Shown: positions 11,601 through 22,600 of the stretch, one piece after another
How the letters are laid out: each line of letters opens with the position of its first letter
Numbering within the stretch: position 1 is the first letter of the stretch
NCBI RefSeq assembly: GCF_964275005.1
Contig: NC_092697.1
Span: 17,882,638 to 17,946,637 of the forward strand
DNA: 64,000 bases
Direction: 5' to 3'
Origin: Diadema setosum
Taxonomy: Eukaryota; Echinodermata; Echinoidea; Diadematoida; Diadematidae
Notes under the pieces: model-generated
What the model was told of the DNA's origin: nothing
The model's database searches: none
What the model saw: the letters and a program-made list of their open reading frames with translations, nothing else
Program-made: the position numbers and the translations under genes

Positions 11601-13930
11601 TGAAACTGAAACTGATCTTGAACGTTTTACAACAATATCAATTATCGTAGCCACCTGACAACACCGAGTCCAACTGCCGAAGTGGCTTTACCCATTACAT
11701 CATCTATTACGCCATTGAGCACTCTGATGACGTCATAGCTCGTCGCCTTGACGACATCTCAGTCACACGTCACACTCTTACCTGTCTTGGGATGGGGCTG
11801 GAATATCGCATCCACATGACGGCTGGGAACAAGGATAGTGAGAGCCGAGAGAGCAACGTTGTAGTGACAAGAACTCCAGGCAGTTTGCAGTGTGATGGTA
11901 TGAAGCCAAATCTCCAAGAAACTTGAAACGGCAGCTTTCAGATCAAGTAGTCAATTCATTGTAAATATATTTTCCCCGACTTATTATACCGGAAGAGTAA
12001 ACATGAAAGCAGATACGTAAGTAGAATACTTTGCCTTTTTCTGATTTGTAATTGAATTAACTTTTTGACAAGATCAATCATATTATATCGTCGGTGGCAT
12101 CCCGTATATCCCGATTTTCGATCAAATTTTCGATTTTGAGATTTTCAATCATTTCGATAGTTAACATTTCGTTATACATATTGTGAAAGTTTGTAACTTG
12201 ATGTAATTTTTTTGTGATTATCACTTTTATAGAACCATGTCATTCCATTTTATTCGTTCCCCCACAAGCGCGCGTGTTAAAACACAGCGATACGCAGTCC
12301 TCTCCTATATACGACGATTCGGATGACCGCAAACATAGTGCGCGCGAACCGTCGTAAATCGGGTGCATTGACTTAATTTCAGTGATGTACGACGGTTCGT
12401 TGACTGCAAGTACATGCACAGTGCGCACGGACAACAAAAGTGGAGTATACACGGTTACAATGGTCTTTGCAAACCGAAAAAAAAAAAATGTAGATCTCTT
12501 GCGATTTCTCGCATAATTCCTAACAATACAATTCGACGAATACGTTACACGTTAGAGTATAATAAGAATTTAAAAAAAATGTAGATCTCTTGCGATTTCT
12601 CGCATAATTCCTAACAATACAATTCGACGAATACGTTACACGTTAGAGTATAATAAGAATTAAATTCTTAGGTATTAAAAAAATCTAAGATTGCAAATGC
12701 CAGACAAAAAATATAGTGTAGCAATCTTGATCGAAAAAAAAAGGGTAAAATTTGAAGGCGATTATCTCGAAATGTCATTCTCACGCGAAAATTGCATGTA
12801 AAACGGTTCGGATGACCGCCGACGATATGATGCTTAGAAAAACTCCATGGCACAGAGATTTTTAACAAGTACACACTAAACTGTTCAGAGTGTATAAATT
12901 ATTTTCATGCAAAGAATCTACTGTTTTGACTTGATCCATGTAAGTCAAAAGTCTTGAGTCATAATCGAATTCATGATTTCATCGTTTGATTGCTGTCGTT
13001 GATATTTTTATAGCTATGCAACAATCTTGCTCACGGACCGGTTCCTATATTACGCTACATGAACTTCTGTTATTTTGATGACAACCTTTACAGCTTCGCC
13101 AGGAACTCCTACCTCCTCATTCCCGTCATTCATCCCGTGGGTACTCTTGGGCGTATCTTTACTTGTGAATGTTGCAGCTATGGTTTTCGCATGGTACGTA
13201 AACAAAGAATGACCAAAGGTGGCGTTTTTGTGAGTCAGTGTGGTATTTTCAGAACTTTTAAGAACAAGCTCAATAAAAATTATGATGTTTCTAGTAAATC
13301 CACTGCCATGTCTGTGTGGATTACCAATCTCTACCATTTATTCACAGAGACCTGTGTAAGCAAAGAAAGAAATTGTTAAGCGTAAAAACACAAAAGGATA
13401 TGTGTATATATTACATAACACTTATATCCTCTTGTGTGTGTTTTTTTTTTTCATTTTTCTTTTCACACAGGCATGTTCACATGCATGTTTTTTCATTTTC
13501 ATTTCCAATCAATATACATAGGTAATACACTTCAAATGATTACATATCTTGGAACATAAAATGTTTTAGTTGCTGGGTTCAGTTGAAATGCTAACAACTC
13601 ATTTTCCTTCTGTCCTGATATTGCCATGAAAATATGTCAATTACCTCACAGTGAAGGTATATAAAATGTGCTTCCTGTGATGATGTATTGATTTACAACT
13701 TTTCCTTTCGTTACAACAGTCTTAGAAGGAAATCTCCTCCATCCAGGACTTCTGAAAACACCAATGCAACACAGAAAGATGCGCAGACATACCGTAACGC
13801 GGGATTCTCTAACGATAACCAAATGGGCGCAGAGGATGAAGACTATACCACCCTGCGATCGCCGCAGCCAGAGTACAATCCTTACGCCACGGTCGTGGAG
13901 GGGCAAATCTACCTTACGCCTAATCAGTAG
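1977..13930 (+). CDS. Tie-like EGF/Ig/FN3 transmembrane receptor without kinase (3' part of gene)
   Basis: Seven exons join in phase: 1977-2108, 2798-3094, 3917-4225, 10287-10363, 11651-11897, 13094-13193, 13720-13930. All have AG acceptors and GT donors; the domain exons EGF, Ig and first FN3 are each phase 1-1. The order EGF, Ig, FN3, FN3, membrane helix matches the membrane-proximal half of Tie/angiopoietin receptors. The reading frame, however, stops 69 residues after the membrane, so there is no kinase domain. About 457 residues are encoded here. The first exon starts in phase 1, so the signal peptide and any further N-terminal domains lie upstream, probably outside the window. Expected at the plasma membrane as a type I protein. 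The tail has several tyrosines and may bind SH2 proteins. The largest intron (4226-10286) holds a 4.7 kb repeat array. Domain calls are firm; ligand and signalling are unknown. Confidence 0.85.
2109..2797 (+). other. Intron of the Tie-like receptor with A-run and TA microsatellite
   Basis: Between the EGF and Ig exons. A run of about 25 A at 2578-2602 leads into roughly 22 TA units ending near 2646. Nothing else recognised. Confidence 0.75.
2798..3094 (+). CDS. Immunoglobulin domain exon of the Tie-like receptor
   Basis: A 99-codon exon, phase 1-1. It has the B-strand cysteine (L-L-F-C), the F-strand motif E-G-N-Y-S-C, and N-glycosylation sequons N-G-S and N-Y-S. The canonical core Trp after the first Cys is not obvious; a Y-R-Y stretch takes its place, so it may be a divergent I/V-set fold. 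Confidence 0.8.
3095..3916 (+). other. Intron of the Tie-like receptor, no recognised element
   Basis: Non-coding DNA with short A and T runs between the Ig and first FN3 exons. No repeat shared with the rest of the window was noticed. Confidence 0.6.
3917..4225 (+). CDS. First fibronectin type III domain exon of the Tie-like receptor
   Basis: A single 103-codon, phase 1-1 exon carries a whole FN3 fold: the P-P-R-V-I-S-L start, V-E-L-E-W with the core Trp, V-A-Y-A-I-F in strand C, then G-L-E-A-D-T-D-Y-E-F-S-V with the core Leu and Tyr. The donor is CCCGA|GTAAGT. Confidence 0.88.
5164..8185 (+). promoter_or_regulatory. Eight DR1-type nuclear receptor motifs carried by the array
   Basis: TGACCTTTGACCC (reverse complement GGGTCAAAGGTCA, a DR1 site as bound by HNF4, RXR and COUP-TF) occurs at 5164, 5313, 5722, 5871, 7610 and 8173. 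One-mismatch forms lie near 7461 and 8024. The matches are seen directly; whether any receptor binds is inference. Confidence 0.35.
6439..9395 (+). promoter_or_regulatory. Eight CRE palindromes TGACGTCA carried by the array
   Basis: Exact TGACGTCA at 6439, 6690, 7073 and 7084 in unit 1 and at the matching places 8743, 8994, 9377 and 9388 in unit 2. This octamer is the CREB/ATF consensus. It may be an accident of repeat ancestry rather than working sites. Confidence 0.35.
9556..9662. repeat. Two perfect hairpins at the array end
   Basis: GGTGATCCGAG, a six-base loop (AGGATA) and CTCGGATCACC occur twice, separated by an AAG microsatellite, each followed by CTAA. Confidence 0.85.
9671..10286 (+). 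other. Intron remainder before the second FN3
   Basis: AT-rich DNA with no recognised element. Confidence 0.5.
10287..11897 (+). CDS. Second FN3 domain of the Tie-like receptor, split over two exons
   Basis: Exons 10287-10363 and 11651-11897 meet at a phase-0 intron directly after the core Trp (I-V-T-W-K), a usual place for an FN3 intron. The second half gives H-Y-I-I-Y-A-I and G-L-E-Y-R-I-H-M-T-A-G-N. The domain ends S-L-Q-C-D at a phase-1 donor GATG|GTATGA. A GC donor nearer the domain end was considered, but GT at 11898 keeps the phase to the membrane exon. Confidence 0.82.
10711..10889. mobile_element. Short MITE with GGGCCCCGTTGC terminal inverted repeats
   Basis: Begins GGGCCCCGTTGC and ends GCAACGGGGCCC, 179 bases long. 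Inner repeats of 'ttgcaa' type occur in both orientations. It has no coding capacity and lies in an intron of the Tie-like receptor. No target duplication could be fixed because the flanks extend the palindrome (CTGG). Confidence 0.8.
12480..12661 (+). repeat. Direct tandem duplication of ~91 bases
   Basis: Two nearly identical copies, each starting with an A-run then TGTAGATCTCTTGCGATTTC and ending TATAATAAGAATT. The near identity implies a recent event. Inside an intron. Confidence 0.9.
13094..13193 (+). CDS. Transmembrane exon of the Tie-like receptor
   Basis: A 100-base exon, phase 1 to phase 2. A short Ser/Pro/Thr stalk is followed by about 22 hydrophobic residues starting F-I-P-W-V-L-L-G-V-S-L-L-V. 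The acceptor is TTTACAG and the donor ATG|GTACGT. Too short to show as a long reading frame but fixed by phase on both sides. Confidence 0.8.
13720..13930 (+). CDS. Cytoplasmic tail and stop codon of the Tie-like receptor
   Basis: The exon starts at TACAACAG|T and opens with L-R-R-K, the basic stop-transfer patch after the membrane helix. The tail ends in a tyrosine cluster: E-D-Y-T-T-L, then E-Y-N-P-Y-A-T-V, then Q-I-Y-L-T-P-N-Q and TAG. YxxL and YxxV spacings resemble SH2-binding sites, but the residue two before Tyr does not fit a strict ITIM. No kinase follows. Confidence 0.85.
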
Positions 13931-14045
13931 ACGTCGTCGTCATCTTGTGTCATTCCACATCACAGTATGTAGGAAACCACAGCTAGATAGAGCAGACATC
14001 TGAGGATTGCTTATCCGGTGAAAAAGAATTTTGTAATCACACCTG

Positions 14046-14440
14046 TTACGATGATTCGTTATTCCAAAGGTTCGTTTTTTCGAAGATTTGTTATTCCTAA
14101 GGGTTGTTGTAGGAAGTTTCTTTATTTTTAAGATTGGTTACGCTGAATCTTCGTTTTTCATAGGTTCGTTTGCTTGTTTTTTTTTTTATTTGTTTTTTGT
14201 TCGAATGATCGTTATTTCGAAGGTTCGTATTGATCTAAAAATGATATGGGCCTTTAATCAGGGAATGATAATAATGTTCGCTATTCCAAATGTTTGTTAA
14301 AACGACGGTTCTGCATGGGTTCCTCGATGAGCACCTTTTTTCACTTTTCGGATTACTGAGCCTTTGTTGTTGTTGTTGTTGTTTTTCCAGATAAACGAAC
14401 CTTCGGAAAAACGAAACGCTGGAATAACTTTATAAAAGTC
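14046..14440. mobile_element. Palindromic element built from TTCGTTATTCC motifs, copy 1
   Basis: The left arm iterates forms of 'ggttcgttattccaaagg'. The right arm carries the complement (AACGAACCTTCGGAAAAACG, CTGGAATAAC). A cleaner copy lies at 52222-52390. Likely a hairpin-type non-autonomous element. Confidence 0.6.
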
Positions 14441-14790
14441 CGGACAAACATCTTGGTAAAGAAAACTAGTGAGTTTCCTAATAACAAATCTTTTGAAATG
14501 AAGAACATCGCTTATCACACCAGCCGTATTTCCTTTCAGGGCATATAGGTCCCTACATGTATTTTAGCTGGCTGTGCGGAGAGCACGTCATGAAAACATT
14601 GTCCGGATTATGTTACCTTGCTTTTCCTAAATCAAATACTAAAACACAGTAGAATGTTTGTATTGTGTAAATACTTCTGCGCCTTTAACATCTGCATCGA
14701 TATTAACTCTATTTTGCTCTAAGTACCGAGGAGCTGGCAATCATCCTACAGTGTAGGTGTGATTTGGTCGAACTTTACCATTCCGTGTTA

Positions 14791-15641
14791 GGGTGCGTTC
14801 GAGCGCTCTTCTAAAGCGAACCGTACAGTACCGTACCCACTCCAGGGGAGCGCTCGAACGCACCTAAAGACCAAGTGTACCGTACCGTACTTGTACAATA
14901 CCGAGCCAAAAGTGGAACACTTCCGGATGTGCTCCAACAGCGTACCAAAAGTTCGCTGTAAAGCATGCGCGTATCACGTGCATACGTCACAATGCAAAGA
15001 CGTCATTCTCTTTGTTCGGGACAGCTGTAAGTAGATCAAGGGCCAGGTGAATGACATTCTTGCTACAAAAATGCGTGACCTTTTCTACAAAAAAAAAAGA
15101 AAGAAAGAGGGAGGTTTAGAGTTGCAGCGCGGACACTTGAGACGACGCTTGAGCAGGACGTTCTCCTCTGCCCTGCGTCGTGTCGAAAAGTAGCTTCTTC
15201 TTCTTCTTCTTCTTCTTCTTCTGTTTCAGTCTGCCTCCTTCAATAGGCTGAAGATTCGTGCAGAGAAAACGTTATCTAAGTAGCTTAGATTATGCTGGGA
15301 CGCAACGTATAAAAAATAAAATGGCGCCCACATACAACATGATCGGTACATCGAGTAGCTCTCTACGACGCAAATTGTGCGGACGTAAAAATAGCCCAGA
15401 ACGCGTAGTGGAAAACTCAGACACAAGCTAAAAATTGATCGACTGCACATGCTCAGAACAGTTTTTTTTTTTTAATTCCTCTGAACGTCCCCGTCGCGAA
15501 AATCTAAAACTCCCTATTAACTCGTAATGTACGCTTTCTTTCAACACTTATTCGAACGCTTCAAATCTGGCACAGTTCGGTACGGTATACACGCTCTGGT
15601 TCACTTCGCTTTAGTTCGCTTTAGAGCACCCGAATGCACCC
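14791..15641. mobile_element. Non-autonomous DNA transposon with GGGTGCGTTCGAG termini
   Basis: The left end GGGTGCGTTCGAGCGCTC followed by TAAAGCGAACC is matched in inverse by GGTTCACTTCGC...CGCTTTAGAGCACCCGAATGCACCC at the right. The interior has CGTACCGTAC iterations and a TTC microsatellite (15191-15222). Termini of this kind occur in PIF/Harbinger-like elements; no clear 3-base target duplication was seen, so the class is tentative. Confidence 0.65.
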
Positions 15642-17809
15642 GTGCTCTGCCTATATCGAACTTTACTTGGTTGTGGTGTTTAAGGGTACCAAAAACCATA
15701 ACTGGTTGGATACAAAGATAATTTTTTGCTCATGTAGGACCATTGATTTTGTCGCCGCGTTCATAATTAGTATACAGGCCTCGAGTCCAAGTTTAGGTAA
15801 ATTTGATGCTTATTATAATAGTATAGGAGTTTGAGTCTTTTGGACGAGGCAGCTGTTGAAGATATGAAGTAAAAGGAGAGAGACGAAAAAACGCGCCCTC
15901 CTTAGTGTCCTAAAGTGCAAATTCACATCTTGTTTAGATGGCTTTGATAAATGAGTGTGAAGAAGCAGACAAACAGAATAGTAGCATTGCATTAGAATGT
16001 GTCGTTCGAGACATTTATGTCGAAGACGTCAAGATCGAAAGACGGCTCGTTGATACACATTTTCTTCCTGTCTCCTTTAGCAGTGTGAAGCCCTTTATTT
16101 TTTCAGTCGTAAACGTCCACTATGGTAATTTTAATTCACTCTTTCGAAAAGTATTCCACATGGCCTTTTGAAATGAACTTTTATTGAAACAAACATCGAA
16201 CAAAAATGAGCTGAGGAGGACCAACACCCATCTAGAGTGTACAATATACTTGCATATAACACGGTCGAATTAAAACTTTTATTTGAACAACTTCTATACA
16301 GGTATATGCTTATTCATGTAACGCCCGGATCATCTGTTGGCTGTATATCTGCATGTATATCGCATTTCCTAGGTCTGGGATACTCTCAAAAGACAACTCA
16401 CTCTCTATTATACTTAGGGTTGGCCATTTGCAGATGCCCAGCCCAGTTACATTTTCGATGTGGCCTTAATAATTAATTTTCTTTGTATAGATAACTTAAT
16501 AAGAGATATTTTGCGGTTGATATTGTTATACGACTTGTGTGTGTGTATGGGTGTTTGTCTGTCTGTCTGTTTATAATCCTTCAATGTAAACCTTGTCACA
16601 GGAGAACTTTGAGAGAGAAATATTGAATTTCTTGTAGATACTGATCATGCATACGTTGCTGTGCCACTATCTTCTGCATTGTAGTCCTCTTTTGTTGTTT
16701 GTAATGACTCTACATTATAATGAAATGGCTTAACTTTGAATTTTTTCCTGATAATTTTGAAATCTATTAGTGATGCATTTGTTGTGCAGATTTAAATATC
16801 TAAACAAGAAAAACGTAATTTCATTTCGCTCCGATGTTATACTTAAGTACTGTCATTATTGGTAATAGAAATGAAGCACGATGTACGTAAATCATGCAGA
16901 TGTTGGTTTGTTTTTACTTAATAGGTATGTACTTGTGCACTTAATTAGCACTACACTTGATTCCAGTGGAGTTACAATCATGTCTAGCTCTAGCTTTGTA
17001 CAAAAAAATAATAATAATAATAATTAAATAATTAAATAATTGAATAAACAGTCACTCATGGTTATCAATGTTATTGTAGAATACAGTATAGAAATCGATA
17101 TGTTTGACATTACGAAATTCACTTTAGAGGCGCAACTGTAGATTTTGCATCCACATATGTAGGATTTGTCGTGTCATTCACATTGTACGTGTGTTCTATT
17201 GATCATGTTAGAGATGGATTAAAGAAATACGGTTGAACTTGAACCTATAACAATTGACATATTGAATCATTTGTATACAATGATTGTATTTGGCAATGCG
17301 AAATTCACGTTGAAGGTGTAACTCTAACTTTCGCATTTACCAGCTGTTTCATACTTTAAATTTCCTTCAATACACATTGATACTTAATCCTATTGATAAT
17401 GTTGGAGATGGAGGAAAATGCAGTTGAGCTTGAGCCTATATGACTTCGTCAGACGCAGGTCTTCAAGCAACACTTATGATTATGCCTCAGTAGGAGAGAA
17501 ATTCCACTGCATGAACGTTCTGATGGTGTTATTAAATCAAATCCTGCTCATCATCAAAGTACATTCTCCGGTTTTCTTTTTCGTAGCGATTGTAGATAAA
17601 AGTGTTTTACTGACTGTTTTATTCTCATTTTCTAATTTTGCACACCTATTTGCTAACATGGTTTATTAAACTTGCAAAACAGACTCTTATTATTGTAAGA
17701 CCCCAACATTTCTCTTTGTTTTTGGTCATCCGACGTATGGTCCTATATAGTTGTATAATGCAATACATTTAAGAGAACCGAGGGAAGGGATTATGTCGGT
17801 ATTCGCGTT

Positions 17810-17934
17810 CCCTTTTTCATTCTCTTTCCCTCTTTCTCTCTCTCTTTCTTTCGTTCATTCTTTCCCTCGTTTTTTCTTTGTCCTTCTTTCTCTATCTCTC
17901 TCTCTCTCATCTCATGGCGACTTGCACACACACA

Positions 17935-17972
<38 letters not shown>

Positions 17973-17975
17973 CTT
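17810..17975 (+). repeat. Pyrimidine tract followed by CA microsatellite
   Basis: CTTT/TCTC-rich strand-asymmetric tract to about 17910, then about 20 CA units. Confidence 0.9.
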
Positions 17976-18662
17976 ACACCCCCACACCCACATAGAAACA
18001 CACTCAATATAAGCGATTCCAGGCATGTTATGTTTGAGATCGTAAAGAATAAAATTAATCCTCGTCGACACACTATGACATGGGTTTATTCATGTAAATA
18101 AATTGAATCGAATGCAGATGGTCAGTCGCAGGGACGTAAGAGTGTGACAGATGTAAGATAATTTTTTTTTTTTTCAGTTTTGCCCGAAACGTACTTTTAA
18201 GAGTTTTTGGCAATCCAAGCCGGTGAAATATTCACATAATTATTAATGCTCAATAGGGTCTATTTCATATGAATTGAATTTTTTTTCTGATTTTCTTCTT
18301 TTTTTTTTTTACATCTTTATGCTGTATATTTTTTCCCGAAAATTTCTTGATCATCTAACCAAAATTAATTTTGCCACATGTGGTAAAAGATCAACGAGGA
18401 GAAGGGCCTACTTTATTCGACAAATCATTTATGAGACATGACAGCTCTGTCTCAAAGCACTCTATAAATTTGTTGTCCCTTATCCCTCTATCCTCCTCTC
18501 TTCATCAGAGAACAGAACGAAATGGCGATTACTGTCAGCACTGTATGAACATTTTGGGGTGGTGCTTCAGAGGTTTTTGTTTCCTAAGGAGATAATCAGT
18601 TCCAAAGAGTAATCACTGCACCCTGGCACTTAAGGAAAAGTGCAGCCAGATGCAGTGTTCAA

Positions 18663-19145
18663 TAGTTTATTACCTCCGCCAAATGAGGAGGTTTTGTTTT
18701 CGTTACCGTTTGTTTGTTTGTTCGTTTGTTTGTTAGTTTGTCCGGATTTGGATGAAACTTGCATGAAAGGTTTAGAATGATACAAGTAACAGATGATTAA
18801 ATTTGGGTAGTGATCCAATAATTTAGGGTGAATTTATGAAGGATTTTTGATATTTTGGCAGGTAGGGTCAATGAACTTGGGAGTACAGGCTGCGCGTATT
18901 TGAGGTTTGCATGCGCGCACTGAAGTGCGTGCTCAAGTTTCTGCCGTTTCTGCCATCCAGGGCGAGGTGCGCCGTGCAGCTGAGGGTTTATGACGTAACA
19001 AAGGCTTCTATATTGGGAAATCGGACGACTTCCAGCACACAATGCTATTTAAGTACGTATGGGTGGAAATCACTAATCAGTGGTGGAAATAAGCTGCATG
19101 CTTGGCGAAGGTCTGCGCTCTCAGAGTGCTTTTCTAGTTATTTTG
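18663..19145 (+). mobile_element. Dispersed repeat D, copy 1 (uninterrupted)
   Basis: Starts TTTATTACCTCCGCCAAATG and ends GTCTGCGCTCTCAGAGTGC followed by TTTTCTAGTT. Shares 'ggatgaaacttgcatgaaagg' type, 'gatattttggcaggt' and 'ctgagggtttatgacgtaac' blocks with 36820-37624. It gives the empty-site order for the LINE insertion in copy 2. No coding capacity. Confidence 0.75.
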
Positions 19146-19191
19146 GTAATCATCAATTTCATTCATATGGCCGATAGGTATACGGGATTAA

Positions 19192-19619
19192 AGGGGATGG
19201 CTAGTAACCGATCAGTGGGAATCAGTGGGAATACTGGGGGATGGTTGTTCCAATCCTTGTGGGATTATTTAAGAGTAGGCCTACATTATATATCTATTGT
19301 TGTGTGAAAACTATTTGCTTCAGATTGGTCTCATGTTCAAGTAGGCCTAATGTGCAGTTCAATGTTTCCAGGTTAGCATGCCTGTACAGTGTTGGGGCGA
19401 TCGTTAACGGGCTGTCAACGATCGCCCCGTCACTGTACAGGCATGCTAATCTGGAAACACTAAACTGCACATTACTTGAATATGAGACCATTCTGAAGCA
19501 AATCATTTTTCACACAACAATAGATATATAATGTATTCTTAAATGAATCCCGCAAGGATTGGAACAATCATCCCCAGAATTCCCACTGATTCCCATTGAT
19601 CAGTTACTAGCCATCCCCT
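19192..19619. mobile_element. MITE family A, copy 1, TTAA target duplication
   Basis: A long palindrome: AGGGGATGGCTAGTAAC at the left, GTTACTAGCCATCCCCT at the right, flanked by TTAA at 19188-19191 and 19620-19623. TTAA duplication is typical of piggyBac-type insertion. Other copies are at 44441 and 57432. The right end is about 33 bases beyond the GH16 stop codon, so the element probably lies in that gene's 3' UTR or flank. Confidence 0.85.
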
Positions 19620-19655
19620 TTAAAACGTATCAGGACGCCAAATGCAATTTAGCAT

Positions 19656-22600
19656 CTAGCGCTCCCTAAAATGATACGTGGTTTCATCATGGGCGTAGAC
19701 ACGGATGTAGTTGACTTGCATCGCAGCATCCTCCCCGTTGTTGACGCCCTGATTCCACGTTGGCAACCAGCTATCCTTCGCCTCCCAGAAATCCGTGGCG
19801 GCAGTTGGCGACGTGTTCAGCCAGGGTTTGCTGTACGGTTGGTTCACCAAGGAGTCTCCGAAATAGTTGGTTCCCCCAACAGCGACATTCAGGATAAGGT
19901 AGAACTAAAGAAGAAGAACATAATGTATACTCTTCGTCAGGTGCTCGCAAAGGGTTAATTCTTATACTTCACACTTCTTGTAGAAGCAGAAATAACAAAC
20001 ATGATATCAGTAGACAAAAAAACAGGAAAATCGATATGTTTCTAAAGAGTGATGTGATACTATACAAACGAACAAAATGTTATAACAGAGCAAACTTTGC
20101 TACTGGATACAGTTCTGAGCAGGAAAAAAAAAAGTTCCCTCATCACTTCATCAGAACGGGAGAAATGAAAATTGGTGGCAAGCTGCCTTACCTCTTGGTC
20201 AAAAGGGGTCATTTTATTTCCCGAGTTGACCCAGGGGTTAGCGAGTCCCGGTGCGGCATTCTCGAAGTCAGCAAAGTCCCAGAATCCCTCAGTTCCCGGA
20301 TCGACCGTGAGAATAAGCTCTGAGTCAACGTAAAACCTAAAATGACACATCATACATATGACGTACCTTGTAGATCAGATGATCAAGAAAACTGGGAAAA
20401 GGTCGGCAGTTTCTCCTCATACGATATACACGCCCTCAGCGGCGGTACTTGCGTGAATTATGTACTTTGCTAAACTAGTACACACTATGAAGGCAGTTCA
20501 GGCCGAGGAATAATAGACAGGCTGCGTTCTCCTCTGTTAGGCTGATTTCTTCAGGGTTATTGAAACAGTTGAAGTTTATCTTGCGATCAGGTTATAGGAA
20601 AAAGCATGTCTAGTCTAGTATAAAGTCTATAGAATAGAGTAGATCCCTTTATCAACCTGTTGTCAAAAGGAGGGCTATACGTGAATGAAGCTCTTTGGAT
20701 ATAATGATAGCCATTATTCTACAAATCGTAGAAAGACAATGAGGGGTCAAAATTAATTTATCCACGTTCTCTTTCAGTAAAGGCTGTAGACATCTTGTTA
20801 CGGCGAGTTTATATTTGTTGGAACACGTATTCCTCTTGAAACGCTTTCTCTCTGACTGTAAAGGCCGCATTTCTCATGTAGGATTTGCATCTCTATGCCT
20901 CACATGGAAAATGTCTGTCGATGAATGATACAAGGAATGCGCATAACATTGATACGGGAAGGTCATTTTGATTATGTCAGTATGTGCTAAGATACTTGCT
21001 CATTTTTAATCATTTTCGTGGAACTTTTTGTGTAACTTTAATATTACTGATTCCTCTTTTATCTAATAATCAAAATTAACAACCGCCATGTTTAGAAAGT
21101 AATACATTGCAAATGAAATTCCAAGTCTTTTTTTTTAACTTTCTAAAACCCTGCATGCGTCTGTAAAGCCTTATGAAAATGGCTGACTTGGGTATCGATA
21201 CGTTTAGGCATTAACTCTGCTGGTTCAACCCTTAATACTATAATGAGGTGGCCTGAAAAATAAAAAGATTAAAAAAAAAGACTTTGAAGAAGACCGTAAA
21301 ACTGACGCCCTGTCTAACCTGATGTTTGTGGATGTCCAGTCGAGAGCGTAGGTATGAAAACCAGTTCCAAATGTATCTGATCCGTCCAGGGTTCTGCAAG
21401 ACGATGGAATTCCATTAAGTTTCCTATTTGAAACCACTTTTGATATCACGCGTGAATAGATTCATATGATAGGCTAACAGCTGATTTCACAGATCCGCTG
21501 GGGAATGTAAAATTTAAATCTAAATCATCTTTTATATTGCCAATTATCAACCATACCAGACATCTGAGCAATGAAATTTTCAAATAATATTGCCCCTCTT
21601 CCACAAGATTTAGGGCCAAAAATCAAGGGGCAGTTTTGTCTAGTCTTTTGAGCTACGTGCGCTCTGGATATAGGCGAATCTTCTTGCTATGCAAGCCCAA
21701 GCAGGAGTAGGTTGCCATATGGGCTGTAAGTTTTTTTTCCCCCTTGAAGTGTAATTTAAGATGTTCTTTATCAATTGCCAATATTTTCAGGTTTACGCTA
21801 GAGATGTCTGATTTGTTTATAATAATGATATCTGGACTATAGCATTAACTGCCCTCGTTTAGAATTCAATTCACTTCGGGAGATAAATGTTTAATCTCAA
21901 CTGATGGATAACTCGTTTTAGAATAAGTGAGATACAATTATGGTTGATAGATTACAGATTGCTTTTGTCCTCTCACTAATTCACAAAGTTACTGACCAGG
22001 ATAATTTTGACTCATTGTGACGTTTATCTCATGAAATGTACATGCTATAATAAACGCATTGCCCATTTACTATTGTTTAGCTATCGTAGTATCTACCATA
22101 TTGCTCAAGTCGGGTGTTTTTTTTTTTTTCAGCCGTGTCTTGAAAAGAAAAGTCACTTGCGGTTTCGAAACGTTCTGTTAGGTCATTGTAACATATTGTA
22201 ACACCACAAAACCAACAAAAAGTCTCACGCACTGATTTTGTGTGAGGACTGAAAATAGGTGAAATGAGTCAATGTAGCCAGCCTTGAGTTTTTCATATTT
22301 TCTGAAAGAGCAAGTCTTGTTCTGCATTATGCTAAAGTTCGGGATCATAAAACGAAAAGGATATTGTGTTTTAGCAGTTTTTCTCGAAGTTTTTTTTTTT
22401 TTTTCTTAAGAATAGTGCGAATAGGTTTGTATCAGAGAGTCCCCTTGCATTTCTTCAAAAAAAAAAAAACCTACACACTTTTTTTTTCAACTCTAATAAC
22501 TTTATAACAGATGATGCTATACTGCTTTGAAAGTTGACATTAATCACGGACAGAATGAGTTGATAAAACATCTTCAATTTCATCTAAATGTAAAAATCCC

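Larger units (their letters stand above)
13931..19187. other. Convergent intergenic region between the Tie-like receptor and the GH16 gene
   Basis: Contains the receptor 3' UTR of unknown length, two palindromic elements (14046-14440, 14791-15641), an unassigned AT-rich stretch 15650-17800, a pyrimidine/CA microsatellite block and repeat D (18663-19145). No convincing gene was found in 15650-17800. An AATAAA at 17043 is one of several possible poly(A) signals. Confidence 0.5.

Noticed and set aside
11881-11883. GC donor after the second FN3 (ACTCCAG|GC)
   Set aside because: A normal GT donor 15 bases later keeps phase to the membrane exon.
17751-18101. 116-codon open frame
   Set aside because: Low-complexity translation of pyrimidine and CA microsatellites.
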